A DNA stretch of 64,000 nucleotides from Betaproteobacteria bacterium HGW-Betaproteobacteria-3 (GCA_002842205.1 PHCI01000015.1:25048-89047), one strand, 5' to 3'; counted from the first letter of the stretch, positions 19,506 to 28,184 are shown. Numbers and translations: made by a program. Notes: generated by a model not told the origin, from the sequence alone.

Positions 19506-21065
19506 TCAAGCAACGGGTGCTTGTTCGTCCGGTCCAGGAACATCGTCCATACTTGTCAGCCGATGTCGCAGCGTCGCGATGGCTTGCCGGACCCGCCTGG
19601 CGTCACCCCCCGACCAGACGACTTCAACCCGGTTGCGCGGTGCGGCGGCGCGAAGGTGTGGCTCCCGCGTTCCGGCGAGACGCTCGCTGGTCCAGCGGTC
19701 CCCCAAGCGGTATTCGCAATCGCCCTCGTGGCAGCCGGCGATCACGACGCCACTCACGCCTAACCGCAGCGCGTACTCAATGAACGACGGTGCCAGCATG
19801 GCAGTGCATTCCAGCGTCATCCCGGCCGTCCCAGCGTCGGTGAATGCGGCGCCTTGCGCCGCCTGCCGGCAGGTAAACAGCATGAGCTTCGACGTTCCAG
19901 TCAATTCGGCGATCCGCTGATGCATCTGTGAACGCAGCAGATCAACCGGCAGATCGGGAAGGTCGATGCCAGAGACAAATTTCTCGACACGGCGAAATGG
20001 TGTGCTCGACGGGCAGGCGCCGGCACAGATGCCGCAGGCAACACACAAATCGGCATTGACCTGGGCCTGCTGGATGTGGTGTCGTCCGTCGGATCTCGGC
20101 ACCATGATCACGGCACCGAACGGGCAATCCGCTGCGCAGCGCGCGCATCCATTGCAATAGGCCAGGTCAACGCGCGCCGGCGCGTGAACAGCCCCCGGCG
20201 TCTGTCTTTTCGGCCACAGGGGCAGCGTGGCAAGCCCGGCGGTCAGTGTCGCGGCAAGCCACCAGACTGTTGGCGCCGAAAGCGCGTCCACGAGCGGATG
20301 CAGAAAAAGATAAAACCAGTCCAGTGCCAGGACGGCCGGTCGCCGGAGGGGGTCCGCCTGGCCCAGGCTTTCCACTGGCGCCACAAGCGCCAGCAACACC
20401 AGCATGGTCAGGCTTCCAAGGATCAGGACGCGCGGCGGCCAGACCCGCACATGCGAGATTCTTTGCACATGAATCCACACGCCCGCCAGCAATAGCAGCG
20501 GCACCCCAATGTGCACGAAGACAATCAACGAGAAGAAGCGGTCGTTCAACGCCTCCGGTGTCAGGAAATTTCGCACCAGAAGATCTGCGGACACGGGGAG
20601 CGCTTGCAGCCATTCCGCGGTCGCGGCCGCGCTGTACAAGGCCCGCGCATCCCATGGGAGCCAGAGTCCCGAGAGACCGGCGATCCAGACCAGCCAAAGC
20701 AACGGGATGCCGCTCACCCAGGCAAACCAGCGGACACGGCCGAAATGGCCCCGCACCGCTTCGCGCAAAAGATGCAGCACCGTCAACGCCAGACAGGCAT
20801 CCGCCGCATAGCGGTGCAGACCGCGCAGAACGCGACCCAGCATCAGCGGCGCCTGCTGCAACCGAAGCCCCGATGCGTAGGCGCCGTTGACGCTGGTGTC
20901 ATACAGGGCGTAGGCAACGACACCGCTGGTCACGGCGATGCTCAGACATAGAAACGCCAGTGCACCCAAATGCCGCCAGGGATTGAGTGCTGCGTTGAAT
21001 GCGTGATCAAAGCTACCGGTCAGGCGCTCGTCGGCGCCGCGCAGGATCCTTAACAGTCTGGCCAT
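19506..21065 (-). CDS. Cytochrome b - 2[4Fe-4S] ferredoxin - MvhD fusion protein
   Basis: A 519-residue membrane protein in three parts. Residues 1-285 resemble cytochrome b6/bc1 cytochrome b with bis-His heme pairs His84/His98 and His185/His199, and LWLPWD. The PEWY motif position reads DWFY (249-252). Residues 300-355 hold two [4Fe-4S] motifs, CNGCARCAADC (304-314) and CVACGICAGAC (341-351). Residues 390-500 resemble the [2Fe-2S] MvhD/FrhD domain (Cys399, Cys420, AGCHEGDC at 443-450). The architecture suggests electron transfer between a soluble iron-sulfur donor and membrane hemes. I know no characterised enzyme with this combination beside a heme-copper reductase. Confidence 0.85.
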   Translation of the reverse strand: MARLLRILRGADERLTGSFDHAFNAALNPWRHLGALAFLCLSIAVTSGVVAYALYDTSVNGAYASGLRLQQAPLMLGRVLRGLHRYAADACLALTVLHLLREAVRGHFGRVRWFAWVSGIPLLWLVWIAGLSGLWLPWDARALYSAAATAEWLQALPVSADLLVRNFLTPEALNDRFFSLIVFVHIGVPLLLLAGVWIHVQRISHVRVWPPRVLILGSLTMLVLLALVAPVESLGQADPLRRPAVLALDWFYLFLHPLVDALSAPTVWWLAATLTAGLATLPLWPKRQTPGAVHAPARVDLAYCNGCARCAADCPFGAVIMVPRSDGRHHIQQAQVNADLCVACGICAGACPSSTPFRRVEKFVSGIDLPDLPVDLLRSQMHQRIAELTGTSKLMLFTCRQAAQGAAFTDAGTAGMTLECTAMLAPSFIEYALRLGVSGVVIAGCHEGDCEYRLGDRWTSERLAGTREPHLRAAAPRNRVEVVWSGGDARRVRQAIATLRHRLTSMDDVPGPDEQAPVA

Positions 21066-21074
21066 GGAAGCCCA

Positions 21075-21596
21075 TCAGCCGGTTGTGAACTGAAAGCCGC
21101 CACCGGCCCCCGAGAAATCAATGATCAACACCTGACCGGGGATCAATTCGATGTCGACGTTGCGCGAGTGGTTGAACGCTCGGTCCGGACCGTCGGCGAG
21201 GCGGGCCCCGAATGTATGCCGCCCGGCAGGTATCTCCAGCCGACGGTACAAGGTGGCGGCACCGTCCCGGTGCAATCCGGTCGGCTGGAGGTCAAACCGG
21301 TACAGGGGCCGACCGTCCATGTCGAGCTCGACGACAATGACAGACCGTTCACGCGGGCAGTCAAGTTGTGTCCGCATATTGGGCGCCAGCGCGCTCAACT
21401 CCTGGGGAGTGCGTTGCCGACAAGGCTGGACACGTTGCGCCGAATGGCTGAACGAGAGCTTGATGACCGCCTCGTTGTCTGCACGCAGGCGATACGCCGG
21501 CGCAGTGGAAAAATAGCCGAGAACCGCAGCGAACAAGCCATAGGCAACTGCCTGCATGGCGTACCGCACGGGGGCGGGCCAGGGTCGGCTAGACAT
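21075..21596 (-). CDS. Membrane-anchored protein of unknown function within the heme-copper unit
   Basis: The 173-residue product has one hydrophobic segment at about residues 11-30 and then a predicted periplasmic beta-rich domain with two cysteines (Cys59 and Cys80). The C-terminus (PGQVLIIDFSGAGGGFQF) is hydrophobic. The ATG at 21596 overlaps the upstream cytochrome b reductase gene by eight bases, so coupling is likely. I do not recognise the family. Its position between two cytochrome b fusions suggests an assembly or docking role, which is inference only. Confidence 0.7.
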   Translation of the reverse strand: MSSRPWPAPVRYAMQAVAYGLFAAVLGYFSTAPAYRLRADNEAVIKLSFSHSAQRVQPCRQRTPQELSALAPNMRTQLDCPRERSVIVVELDMDGRPLYRFDLQPTGLHRDGAATLYRRLEIPAGRHTFGARLADGPDRAFNHSRNVDIELIPGQVLIIDFSGAGGGFQFTTG

Positions 21597-23568
21597 TCGA
21601 ACCTCCGAGTTTGACCAGCTCGGCACTGGCGCTGCCAATCGCACGGTGTGCCGCCAGATGGAATGCATCCGAAAAACAGTCGTCCTTCGCTGCACCGTGG
21701 TGCATGAACGCAGGCTGCGCCGCCTCCACCATCTGCACGGACCCGCAGGCGTAGATCTGATGCCGTGAAAGATCAGGGTAGTCGGCCAGTATCGCCTCAT
21801 GCACCAAACCGACGCGCCCTGACCAGGCGTCGTCGGCGCCCGGCGCCGACAGCACCGGAATGAAGGTGAAGTTCGGGTGCTCGCGTGCCCACTGCCCAGC
21901 CAGATCCCCAAGATAAAGATCCTGCCTGCTGCGCACGCCCCAATATAAAACCATCTGACGCTGCAAGCCGGTATGAAACGCGTGTTCAACCATGCTTTTG
22001 ATCGGTGCGAAACCGGTGGATCCGGCGACGAAAATGATCGGTTTGTCGCTGTCCTCGTGCAAAGTGAACGCCCCCAAGGGGCCCTCCAGATCGAGGGTAT
22101 CCCCCACCTTCATCTGGGTGAAAACCTGACTGGTAAACCGACCACCGGGAACCAGCCGCACATGCAATTCAATTCCGTCCGCCACATGCGGTGCAGTGGC
22201 AAACGAGAAACTGCGCCGGGCACCATCGGCCAGCAGGATGTTGATGTACTGTCCGGCATGAAACGGCAAACTGCCGTCGCCTTCCAGTCGCAGGCACAGG
22301 CGCATCACATCGGCCGAGAGCAGGTCGAGACGGGCCACGCGTGCCCGGTACTGCCGGGTCGGCAGTTTGATTGCGGTTGATTGCGCAACATAGGCAATCT
22401 CCACATCGGTCACCGGCTCGGCACAACACAGCAGAATCTTCCGGTCGGCGCGCTCCACGGGTGTCAGCGCAGTCGCCTGGAACGGCTGAAGATGCACCTT
22501 GCCGTAAAGCAAATCTGCCTTGCAGGCGCCACACCCCCCGTTGCGGCATTCAAAAGGCATGGGCAAGCCTGCGCGCAACCCGGCATCCAGCAGCGTTTCA
22601 CCTGGCTCCACCATGATGATGCGTTCATCCGGATGTACCGCCAGACTGCGGGCCTGCTGCCGCCCTCGCCGACGCCAGGTCAACCAGGGGACCGCGGCCA
22701 ACAAAAAGGTCGCACCGATGGCCAACAACCATACATGGCCGGCTCCCCAGATCTCGATGAGCGGGTACAGGGCCAGGTAAAACCAGTCGAAATTCACACT
22801 CGCGGGCCAGATGGCCAAGTCGATCGGCCCCTGACTGACCGCCGGTTTGACAATCGACAGTGCGACCAGACTCGCGAAAATCCCGGCCGCCAGGGGTCTG
22901 GGTGGATTCGTATGGGCGCCAGGGGTTCGCTGCGTGTGGATCCAGAGCACGGCGAGCAAACCCAAAGGCAACCCGATGTGAATGAACGACAACAGCGAAA
23001 ACAGGCGGTCACCCACGTGCGCACTGGAGATGAAGTTGCGTGTCATGGCGCCACCGATCAGCGGCAGCGAATCCAGCCACTCGGTGGTCAGGGTCACCAC
23101 GAACTGGGACAACCGGTCCCAGGGCAGCATGTAACCGTTGATTCCGGATGCGAACGCCAGCCAAAGCAGCAGCACGCCCGTCACCCACGAAAACCAGCGT
23201 GACCCTCGATAGTGTCCAAATGCCCAATGGCGGGCCAGATGCAGCAACATGCCCACCACCAGGGCGTCGGACGCGTAACGATGCAGGCTTCTCACCAACC
23301 CGCCAGCCCAGGGCTGGTTGTCGGTCAAGGCGGTCACGGAGGTGTAGGCGCCGGCAACGCCGGTCTCAAAGAATGCGTACAGATACAGGCCGGTCGCGAT
23401 CACGATCCAGAGCAGAAAATAAGTGATGGCGCCCAGATAATGGAGCGGATTCAACCGCCCTCCAAACACTTTTCCAAGCAGTCTTTCGGTCACCAGAAAG
23501 CAGGCCTGCACGAACGATTTCGAGGGTTCCGGGACCCCTGTGGGGCTGGATCGCGGCACAGACGACAT
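21589..23568 (-). CDS. Cytochrome b - [2Fe-2S] ferredoxin - FAD/NAD(P)H reductase fusion protein
   Basis: A 659-residue fusion. Residues 1-300 form a cytochrome b with heme pairs His96/His110 and His197/His211, GYMLPWD, and DWFY (261-264) in place of PEWY. Residues 308-395 form a plant-type [2Fe-2S] domain (Cys341, Cys346, Cys349, then Cys381/382). Residues 400-640 form a ferredoxin-NADP reductase-like module with RSFSFATAP for FAD and GSTGFAPIKSM for the nicotinamide cofactor. The layout predicts electron flow NAD(P)H to FAD to 2Fe-2S to heme b. The ATG at 23568 is preferred over a TTG one codon earlier. Confidence 0.87.
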   Translation of the reverse strand: MSSVPRSSPTGVPEPSKSFVQACFLVTERLLGKVFGGRLNPLHYLGAITYFLLWIVIATGLYLYAFFETGVAGAYTSVTALTDNQPWAGGLVRSLHRYASDALVVGMLLHLARHWAFGHYRGSRWFSWVTGVLLLWLAFASGINGYMLPWDRLSQFVVTLTTEWLDSLPLIGGAMTRNFISSAHVGDRLFSLLSFIHIGLPLGLLAVLWIHTQRTPGAHTNPPRPLAAGIFASLVALSIVKPAVSQGPIDLAIWPASVNFDWFYLALYPLIEIWGAGHVWLLAIGATFLLAAVPWLTWRRRGRQQARSLAVHPDERIIMVEPGETLLDAGLRAGLPMPFECRNGGCGACKADLLYGKVHLQPFQATALTPVERADRKILLCCAEPVTDVEIAYVAQSTAIKLPTRQYRARVARLDLLSADVMRLCLRLEGDGSLPFHAGQYINILLADGARRSFSFATAPHVADGIELHVRLVPGGRFTSQVFTQMKVGDTLDLEGPLGAFTLHEDSDKPIIFVAGSTGFAPIKSMVEHAFHTGLQRQMVLYWGVRSRQDLYLGDLAGQWAREHPNFTFIPVLSAPGADDAWSGRVGLVHEAILADYPDLSRHQIYACGSVQMVEAAQPAFMHHGAAKDDCFSDAFHLAAHRAIGSASAELVKLGGSNV

Positions 23569-23608
23569 CAATGTATTGACCGCTCAAACGGCGCTTGAGG
23601 ACCGCCGG

Positions 23609-24544
23609 TCACGCCGAACCTTCGCGCGGAGATGAACGCGACGAAAGCGCGCCCGGTGACCCCAAGCGTTGTGCCCGGCGCAGCTGCCGACGTGAGCGCC
23701 ATTCCGCCCCAAAGAAGGCAACCATCGCCAGTGCAAACGTGATCCCGCCGGCCACTTCGATCAACAACCCATAGTTGACGCGGTACTTGCCGGTGTCCGG
23801 GTCGTAGACGGTGCAAAGAATTCGCACGCGTTCGATCAAGTCGTCCAGCCGCAACTGCTGCGCGACCGGCGCATTGCGCAGCAGTTGTTTGAGTGGTGCG
23901 CCAACGGCATCTGCGGAGAGCTCTTCGCCGTAGATTTGCCGGTAAATTCGGCCCTGGGCATCCAGCAGCGTCACTTGCAACACATGGTCGAATCCGGCAG
24001 GTGTGGCCTGATAGGTAAACCCGAAAGCCCGCGTGAGCGGTGCAACGATGGACGGGTGGGGACTCAGAAACTCCCAATTCGGGGCGTCGATGCCATGCTG
24101 GAGGGCAAAAGACTTCAGCGATTGCGGGGAATCTGCGGGCTGGTTGAAGCCCACACTGATCACATTGAACTGGTTTGTGCCGAAAACGTCGCGCCCGTTG
24201 TCGATCGCGCGCTGCAATGAACGGGTTGTCAGGGGACACACCTGGAAGCAACCCGTGTAGATAAAACTTACCAGAAGGGGCTTTCCCCGGTAGCGGGAAA
24301 GCCGCACCGGCTCGCCCGCACGGTCCAGCAAGGTAAAGTCGTCCGGCGTCGTGCCTGTGACCGACTGACTGAAGCGCAGCGCCTCGGACACGTCCAGCGG
24401 TGCCGCCGGGTTGGCGTCCTGCGCGAAGGCGCTGCTGGCAAAGAACGCAGACCCCAAAACGATGGCGCAGGCCACCAGATGCGGCGCCTGGGCCGCAAAG
24501 TGCCGCAAGGTCACCGCTTTCGGCGCAGGGTCGTGAACAGGCAC
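23609..24544 (-). CDS. SCO1/SenC family copper chaperone
   Basis: A thioredoxin-fold protein of 311 residues that loads copper into CuA centres. The copper ligands are Cys99 and Cys103 in TGCFQVCPL and the downstream His in AGFDHVLQV. A signal/anchor segment lies at about residues 22-42, and a second hydrophobic helix near residues 265-285 is an unusual C-terminal extension. The start is GTG with an ACGGAG ribosome-binding site. Its presence with a CuA subunit II gene in the same unit is what one expects for CuA maturation. Confidence 0.9.
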   Translation of the reverse strand: MPVHDPAPKAVTLRHFAAQAPHLVACAIVLGSAFFASSAFAQDANPAAPLDVSEALRFSQSVTGTTPDDFTLLDRAGEPVRLSRYRGKPLLVSFIYTGCFQVCPLTTRSLQRAIDNGRDVFGTNQFNVISVGFNQPADSPQSLKSFALQHGIDAPNWEFLSPHPSIVAPLTRAFGFTYQATPAGFDHVLQVTLLDAQGRIYRQIYGEELSADAVGAPLKQLLRNAPVAQQLRLDDLIERVRILCTVYDPDTGKYRVNYGLLIEVAGGITFALAMVAFFGAEWRSRRQLRRAQRLGSPGALSSRSSPREGSA

Positions 24545-24557
24545 GGGCTTTGCTCCG

Positions 24558-25454
24558 TCAGCGCAACAGGCTGTCGAGTGTCGCGCCGACCAGCAACAGG
24601 CTGAGCTGGATCAGGGATGCGAAAAAGGCACTCATCGCAGTCTTGCGTGACGGGTTGCGTGCGAGCAACCACGCCTTGTAAACAAAATAGCCGCCCCCTG
24701 CGGCCGCGCCAGCCAGGTAAACCAGCCCGGCGCCAAAAATTCCGGGCAGCAGCGAGGTGACCGCCAGTGCAACCGTGCTCCAAAAAACAATGCGTGCTGC
24801 ACGCGCAGTGCCCACCACGACAGGCAGCATCGGCACGCCTGCCGCCGCATAGTCAGCCTGGTTGGCAATCGCCAGGCTCCAGAAATGCGGCGGTGTCCAC
24901 AGAAACAGCACAGCGGCCAGCAGCAGTGGCAAGGGCCCGATGGACGGATTCACGGCCGCAGCGCCCGCAAGCACTGCGAAACTGCCAGCCAGTCCACCCA
25001 CCACGATATTGGTCCAGCTGCGCCGCTTGAGCCAGACGGTGTAGACGATGCCATAAACGAAGGCGCCCAGGAAGGTGAATGCGGCAGACACCGGATTCAA
25101 TACCCATGCCCCCACAGCCACAGCGCCCGCGAGCATGGCCGCCATCAGCACCAGCCACATCGGCGAATGCGGCAGAGCGCCGCTTGCAAAAGCTCGGTTG
25201 CGGGTCCTCGCCATGAGGCGATCGTCCGCGTACTCGTGATATTGATTGAACGCGCCCGCGCTGGCCGAGGCCAACAGCACGACCAACGCCATCACGCCCA
25301 GTTGCAGCACACCCGGCGAAGGTCCGGGCGTGATCACCCAACCCACCATGGCCGTGACCATGATCATGAAGCCGATGCGCAGCTTGAACAGCCCAAGAAC
25401 AACACGGACCATGCCTGGAAACGGCATCGGACGAGGGGCGACAGTGGTCAGCAT
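24558..25454 (-). CDS. ctaB: Protoheme IX farnesyltransferase (heme O synthase)
   Basis: CtaB/CyoE attaches a farnesyl chain to heme B to give heme O. The 298-residue membrane protein has the prenyl-diphosphate motif NQYHEYADDRLMARTRNR near residue 70 and a second, YTVWLKRRSWTN. About eight to nine hydrophobic helices are present. It is 13 bases upstream of the sco gene. Its presence in the unit suggests that the neighbouring heme-copper protein uses heme O or heme A. Confidence 0.93.
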   Translation of the reverse strand: MLTTVAPRPMPFPGMVRVVLGLFKLRIGFMIMVTAMVGWVITPGPSPGVLQLGVMALVVLLASASAGAFNQYHEYADDRLMARTRNRAFASGALPHSPMWLVLMAAMLAGAVAVGAWVLNPVSAAFTFLGAFVYGIVYTVWLKRRSWTNIVVGGLAGSFAVLAGAAAVNPSIGPLPLLLAAVLFLWTPPHFWSLAIANQADYAAAGVPMLPVVVGTARAARIVFWSTVALAVTSLLPGIFGAGLVYLAGAAAGGGYFVYKAWLLARNPSRKTAMSAFFASLIQLSLLLVGATLDSLLR

Positions 25455-25524
25455 GATGGCAAGGTGTTCGTGGATTCAGCCGGATTGATGCAAAGTCCTG
25501 TGGCGTGGCCCATGCGACGCATGC

Positions 25525-27219
25525 TCAGCTCAGCCCCCAGACCTGGGACAGATACTTCCAGTTGATGAAGTAGTAAAGAACAAAGGCCACCAGAAACACC
25601 ATGGCCAGTGCAAACGTGCCCGGAGCCGCGAATCCCGCAGAGCCGTAGCCTTGCGCCACCGCTGTAGGTGCCGTGCGCGGTATGGGCGTGAATCTCGGGC
25701 TCGTGGCGCCAGCCTCCAACCGCTTGCCCCAAAGCAGCGAGCCGACGGTGATGTAGATGTAGACCGCACCTCCCGCGATGGCGGCAATACCCGCCACACC
25801 GACCAGCCCCATCAGCAAATAGGCTGCGCCGGGCCATTCGTAGGCCATCGCCGCGCCGCTGAACGCCATGTCCCAGTGGCGACGCGAGACACCCAGCGTG
25901 CCAGCGCCCATCATCACCAGACAGAAAAAATACATCGACAGGCCGAACAGATAAGGCTGGAATTTCGCGAGGCCAGGGTTGATCATTTCCCGCTTGAAAA
26001 GCACGGGGATCAGGAAATAGGTCAGGGCCATGAACGAAAGCGTGGTGCCGACCACCACAGTGGCATGGAAATGCCCAGGCACGTAAATGGTGTTGTGGAT
26101 GATCATGTTGAGCTGCTCGGTGCCCATCATCACGCCCGAGATTCCCCCCAGAAAGCCAAATCCGATCAACGAGATGAACACACCGGAAAACACCGGGTTG
26201 CCCCAAGGCGCCTTGCGCAACCACTCAAACAGGCCATTGTTGAAGCCTTTCTGACGTTGCGCAACCTCAATGGCCCCCGGAATGGTGAGGCCGTGAATCA
26301 TGGAGGCAAGCACCGCAAAGTACATGAAATAACTGGTGTTCACGACCTTCCAGGCCGTGCTGACACCCGGGTCGGCCAACAGGTGGTGCGCACTGGCCAG
26401 TTGCAGGAAAAGGATGTAGAGCAAAAAAGCACCACGGCTGACCCGCTCCGACATGGGCTTGGCACCGAATGCGATGGCCGCCACGGCATACCAGATCGAG
26501 ATGTGCGCTGCGACGTTGATCTGCTGTGAAGAATGTCCAAATGCCCACCAGATCGTGCGGTAGACCAGCGGGTCCACCTCCTTGACCACACCGATCGACA
26601 TCAGAAAGGTTGGGATCAGGATGATGGCGCCGGAAGTAATGGTAAAGACCGCGATGATGGCCGCAGTGATGGCGCCAAAGGTCACGAGCGGGACCGAACC
26701 CTGATAGGTCTTATCCCTCTTGGCAATCACCAACGTGCCAAAAAACACAAAACAGGCGATCAACGCGCCCACCGCAAAGAGGATCAGCCCGAGATAGAAC
26801 GTGGGGGCCGCCATCATCGGCACATACGACGTCATCATCACGCTCGAGCCACCCTGGAAGACGGCGACGTTGTTCACGATGGCGCCGATCAGCATCAACC
26901 CGAAGGCAAGCCATGCAACACGGGGGGTCGCCAACCGACAACGCAACAAGGTGGACGAGCAGAAGTACAACACCGCCACTTCAAAAAAGATGATCCAGAA
27001 GATCAACATGTCAATGCCGTGCGCGGTCAACACCATATAAAACGTGTCGGCCGCCAGCCAATGCACCGTCGGCCAGCGTGTCAGCACCACGCCGATGGCG
27101 AGGATGCCGCCGACCAGCAGCGCCACCACCGCCGTGACGGCATTGACCATCATCAATTTTTCAGCCTGCGACTCGAATTGGAGCCCCGAACGTGGGCAGG
27201 TACGGTAAGTTGTTGTCAT
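25525..27219 (-). CDS. Heme-copper oxidoreductase subunit I lacking the active-site tyrosine (candidate NO reductase, eNOR/sNOR-like)
   Basis: A 564-residue catalytic subunit with 12 or more helices. The six histidines are His67 (helix II), His229 (helix VI), His278-279 (SAHHLL, helix VII), and His383 and His385 (PGHFHA, helix X). Oxidases have HPEVY in helix VI; here it is HSSQQ, so the cross-linked tyrosine is replaced by Gln233. Loss of that tyrosine is a hallmark of NO-reducing branches. Proposed CuA-containing NOR families (eNOR, sNOR) share this kind of layout. It follows its subunit II by ten bases and neighbours nirS cluster genes. NO reduction is strong inference, not shown. Confidence 0.85.
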   Translation of the reverse strand: MTTTYRTCPRSGLQFESQAEKLMMVNAVTAVVALLVGGILAIGVVLTRWPTVHWLAADTFYMVLTAHGIDMLIFWIIFFEVAVLYFCSSTLLRCRLATPRVAWLAFGLMLIGAIVNNVAVFQGGSSVMMTSYVPMMAAPTFYLGLILFAVGALIACFVFFGTLVIAKRDKTYQGSVPLVTFGAITAAIIAVFTITSGAIILIPTFLMSIGVVKEVDPLVYRTIWWAFGHSSQQINVAAHISIWYAVAAIAFGAKPMSERVSRGAFLLYILFLQLASAHHLLADPGVSTAWKVVNTSYFMYFAVLASMIHGLTIPGAIEVAQRQKGFNNGLFEWLRKAPWGNPVFSGVFISLIGFGFLGGISGVMMGTEQLNMIIHNTIYVPGHFHATVVVGTTLSFMALTYFLIPVLFKREMINPGLAKFQPYLFGLSMYFFCLVMMGAGTLGVSRRHWDMAFSGAAMAYEWPGAAYLLMGLVGVAGIAAIAGGAVYIYITVGSLLWGKRLEAGATSPRFTPIPRTAPTAVAQGYGSAGFAAPGTFALAMVFLVAFVLYYFINWKYLSQVWGLS

Positions 27220-27229
27220 CTGCGCCGCC

Positions 27230-27769
27230 TTATTTCACATAAATCCGGCTCACCATCGTGTGATGGTTGATGCCGCAGAACTCGTTGCATACGACCGAAT
27301 AGGTGCCGGTCTTGTTGGGCGTCACATTCACCACATGCTCGTACCCCGGAACGATCTGGATGTTGATGTTGGCCGGTTGCAATGAAAAACCATGGTTGTA
27401 GTCCATGGACGTCAGATGCAGGCGATACGTTTTGCCGTTCTCGAGCTCCAGGATGGGCCAGAAATTCCAGAGCCGGGCGATCAGGAAAACATCGCTTCCC
27501 GGTGGCGGCGCAACAACCGGGATTTTTGCATCGGTTTCTGTGCGCACCGTGTATTTGTCCACCATGGCCTGCGTCTTTGCCGCAAACAGGTCAGGCGTGG
27601 TCTTGTAGGTTTCTGTGGACAGGTTTTGCGAACCATAGATATGCCATCCGACCATCATTGCAAACATGATGAGGCACCAGATCAGGGCAATCACGATCCA
27701 GGTGCCCTCCACACGATCCAGAGGGTGTTTCCACCAAAGACGCTCTGCAGGCGGCAAGATTGCGCTCAT
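27230..27769 (-). CDS. Heme-copper oxidoreductase subunit II with CuA site
   Basis: A 179-residue protein with one N-terminal transmembrane helix (about residues 24-46) and a periplasmic cupredoxin domain. The binuclear CuA ligands are complete: His126 in YNHGF and CNEFCGINHHTM with Cys161, Cys165, His169 and Met172. CuA implies electron input from a soluble cytochrome c or cupredoxin, not the heme c of NorC. Only one helix is present, as in B-type oxidases. The gene is followed after ten bases by subunit I. Confidence 0.92.
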   Translation of the reverse strand: MSAILPPAERLWWKHPLDRVEGTWIVIALIWCLIMFAMMVGWHIYGSQNLSTETYKTTPDLFAAKTQAMVDKYTVRTETDAKIPVVAPPPGSDVFLIARLWNFWPILELENGKTYRLHLTSMDYNHGFSLQPANINIQIVPGYEHVVNVTPNKTGTYSVVCNEFCGINHHTMVSRIYVK

Positions 27770-27815
27770 ATGCTTTGATCTCCAGGGATAAGGGGTGTCG
27801 CCACGGCCACCGGCG

Positions 27816-28001
27816 TCACTTGGCCAGGGGCACCGTCAGAATGTCGATGACACCCCACAGCGTGTACACGACCATGGGGACCATGACACCGATGAAGAGG
27901 AGGAGGAACGGGTTGTCAAGCAGCTGCTGCATCCAGGGTACCGGCGCATCAGGATCATTCATCGGGTCGAGGGCATGGTCGGGTGGTTGATGCGTGGACA
28001 T
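27816..28001 (-). CDS. Small single-helix subunit of the heme-copper complex
   Basis: The 61-residue protein starts MSTHQPPDHALDP and has one transmembrane helix at about residues 30-52 (NPFLLLFIGVMVPMVVYTLW). Placed first in the unit, directly before subunit II, it resembles the tiny accessory subunits (subunit IIa type) of B-type oxidases. I chose the ATG at 28001 since the upstream in-frame extension is hydrophilic and not family-like. Its function is inferred from position. Confidence 0.75.
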   Translation of the reverse strand: MSTHQPPDHALDPMNDPDAPVPWMQQLLDNPFLLLFIGVMVPMVVYTLWGVIDILTVPLAK

Positions 28002-28114
28002 GAAAGTCTCCAGTAGTGAAGCCCGTGAATCTCCGGGAATGCGGGCATGGTTGACGGATGAACGCAACGCCATGCACGGTGGGTCAAGCGTAGTGGGCCA
28101 CCCCGGTGGAATCC

Positions 28115-28128
28115 TTGAACCAGTTCAA
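28115..28128 (-). promoter_or_regulatory. FNR/DNR-type box upstream of the heme-copper unit
   Basis: The palindrome TTGAACCAGTTCAA (extended to CTTGAA..TTCAAG) matches the TTGAT-N4-ATCAA family bound by Fnr and Dnr regulators. It lies 114 bases before the first gene of the unit. The downstream Dnr-type regulator is the likely partner. Confidence 0.82.
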
Positions 28129-28184
28129 GATTGCAAGCAAAAGTCCGGGGGCGGATGGCATTTGCGAGCGCCCGGACGGTTCCG

